A DNA stretch of 6,640 nucleotides, taken from the NCBI GenBank assembly GCA_002426495.1, contig DIQC01000092.1, forward strand, positions 1-6,640, written 5' to 3'. Below the pieces are notes generated by a model that made no database searches, was not told the origin of the DNA, and saw only the letters and a list, made by a program, of their open reading frames with translations. Shown here piece after piece: positions 5,692 through 6,640 of the stretch; positions within the stretch are counted from its first letter, which is position 1, and the number at the start of each line of letters is the position of its first letter. This DNA comes from Thermacetogenium sp. UBA5472. GTDB lineage: Bacteria > Bacillota > DSM-12270 > Thermacetogeniales > Thermacetogeniaceae. Position numbers and translations under genes: made by a program.

Positions 5692-5880
5692 AGAGTATTA
5701 AAAGGTTTTGAAGGAAACAGGCGATGCTTTGATGAATTAACCAAAGATTCAACATTGGTGTCGGGATTAGTTGAAGCCAATACCGCCATATGTTTATTTA
5801 ATCACCGATACATAGCACGGGGAAGTACTTTCCTTGCAATGAATGGCCCCCTAAGCGGCAATAAAAAACACCAGGAATAA
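5692..5880 (+). pseudogene. Start-less ORF remnant before the iron-sulfur gene (unknown)
   Basis: An open frame of 62 codons runs from after a TAG (5689-5691) to TAA 5878-5880. It encodes a protein-like sequence with GFEGNRRCFDEL, EANTAICLFNHRYI and STFLAMNGP. It has no ATG. The only start codons are TTG/GTG at 5755-5760, with no ribosome binding site, so it is probably the 3' end of a lost gene. The E-x-ANT-x-ICL-x-N...YI pattern vaguely recalls the C-terminal part of 'four-helix bundle suffix' proteins, but I cannot assign it. Its stop codon overlaps the AAGGAG of the next gene, so it may once have been the upstream gene of that operon. With 5646-5691, where I see nothing, it fills the gap between pstC and the iron-sulfur gene. 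Confidence 0.4.
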
Positions 5881-5884
5881 GGAG
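5879..5884 (+). promoter_or_regulatory. Ribosome binding site deciding the TTG start of the iron-sulfur gene
   Basis: AAGGAG, nine bases before TTG at 5894. It overlaps the TAA of the preceding remnant. No ATG or GTG lies in frame nearby, so TTG is the probable start. Confidence 0.7.
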
Positions 5885-5893
5885 CTGTATAAA

Positions 5894-6640
5894 TTGAGGT
5901 TAAAAAAGGAACTTATTGAACTTGTTGTCAGATCTGTAGCAGAGTCTGAAGATAGGGAGCTTTTCCGTAAGCCCCTTGTAGGCTTTTCAGCAGCCGATGA
6001 TCCGTTATACATGCAGCTAAAGGAGATTGTTGGGTCTGAGCACCTTTCTCCCCAAGACATCCTTCCGGCGACAAAAACCGTTCTCTCATTCTTTATACCC
6101 TTTTCAAAAGGGGTTGTATTAAGCAACCGCAAACAGCAATCTGTTTCTACTTTATGGGCTGAATCCTATCTCAAAGCCAACTCCTTGATCGGCGGGATTT
6201 CTGAAGAATTAATCAGCTATCTGGAGGGCAAAGGTATAGCAGCTTCTTCTGTGAAAGCTACTCATAACTTCGATGAAAAAACACTCAAATCTGGCTGGTC
6301 CCATAGAAGTGCTGCCTACATTGCCGGCCTTGGTAAATTTGGCGTCAATAGAATGTTGATCACCCAGGTAGGGAGCGCCGGAAGGTATGGCACTGTTTTT
6401 ATCTCCCATCAAATTCCCGCTGACACCAGGCCGGAAAAAGAGTACTGTATCTATTACAAAAAGAGCAGTTGTTTGGTATGTGTTAACAGTTGTCCGGTAA
6501 ACGCCCTTAAGTGTGATAGCTTTGATAGATTCAAATGCTATGACCGGTTACTTGAGAACTCGCAACAATTCTCAGCTTTGGGGCACTGCGATGTCTGCGG
6601 GAAATGCGCTGCTGCCGGGCCATGTGCGATTATCGACAAC
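5894..6640 (+). CDS. 4Fe-4S epoxyqueuosine-reductase-like (QueG-like) protein, right end cut
   Basis: 249 residues are visible, probably nearly the whole protein. The N-terminal part (about 1-130) resembles the QueG-like corrinoid/queuosine fold region. SHRSAAYIAGLGKFGVNRMLIT (136-157) is the family's conserved AGLG-x-x-G-x-N segment. The C-terminal part is a ferredoxin-like module. It has C193-x2-C196-x3-C200-P, additional C185, C207 and C215, then C232-x2-C235-x2-C238-x5-C244. That is enough for two 4Fe-4S clusters. It is a cytoplasmic iron-sulfur protein with no signal peptide. Related proteins are common in anaerobes and are often annotated epoxyqueuosine reductase, although many probably have other substrates. 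This one lacks the length of classical QueG (about 370 residues). It starts at TTG with AAGGAG nine bases upstream. It follows gene remnants, so its promoter is unclear. The family is fairly sure; the reaction is not. Confidence 0.8.
   Translation, partial: MRLKKELIELVVRSVAESEDRELFRKPLVGFSAADDPLYMQLKEIVGSEHLSPQDILPATKTVLSFFIPFSKGVVLSNRKQQSVSTLWAESYLKANSLIGGISEELISYLEGKGIAASSVKATHNFDEKTLKSGWSHRSAAYIAGLGKFGVNRMLITQVGSAGRYGTVFISHQIPADTRPEKEYCIYYKKSSCLVCVNSCPVNALKCDSFDRFKCYDRLLENSQQFSALGHCDVCGKCAAAGPCAIIDN

Noticed and set aside
5155..5893. Insertion sequence responsible for the pstC truncation
   Set aside because: No transposase fragment, terminal inverted repeats or target duplication could be found around the junctions.

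Overview
The window looks like chromosomal DNA of an anaerobic, low-to-mid GC Firmicute. A Clostridia/Peptococcaceae-type organism (Desulfitobacterium-like) is my best guess. The reasons are strong AGGAGG-type ribosome binding sites, frequent TTG starts, a VanR/VanS/VanY-type module, an NrtA/TauA-type ABC transporter with a double-Cys binding protein, and a Cys-rich 4Fe-4S protein of the QueG-like class. The taxon is an inference; no rRNA or other marker is present.

Left part (1-1968, minus strand, read right to left): a glycopeptide-response-like module in the order vanY, vanR, vanS. The vanY-type D,D-carboxypeptidase is a full-length reading frame of 292 codons (1090-1968) interrupted by a single in-frame TAG at 1348-1350. 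The TAG lies just before the EPWH motif that carries the catalytic Glu and the third zinc ligand. A 141-bp gap with repeated TTCTGT/ACAGAA motifs separates it from an intact VanR-type response regulator (244-948). That gene overlaps the start of a VanS-type sensor kinase, which runs off the left edge. No vanH, vanA-type ligase or vanX is visible.

Middle (1969-2267): a divergent intergenic region with two inverted repeats on the vanY side and a good sigma-A promoter for the rightward operon. It also holds an orphan, near-perfect Shine-Dalgarno sequence and an AT-rich tandem repeat in the leader.

Rightward operon (2268-5154): substrate-binding lipoprotein, permease, ATPase. This is a complete NitT/TauT-family (nitrate/sulfonate/taurine/thiamine-precursor type) importer. 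The substrate cannot be read from sequence. A hairpin sits between the binding protein and permease genes.

Right part (5155-6640): a gene graveyard. A pstC (phosphate permease) 3' remnant has at least three frame changes and a perfect 20-bp inverted repeat. A second, start-less ORF remnant follows. After these comes an apparently intact iron-sulfur, epoxyqueuosine-reductase-like gene that runs to the right edge. Four of the seven protein genes appear to start with TTG.

The most notable features are the in-frame amber codon in an otherwise preserved vanY frame and the perfect palindrome in the decaying pstC, which looks like a template-switch product.
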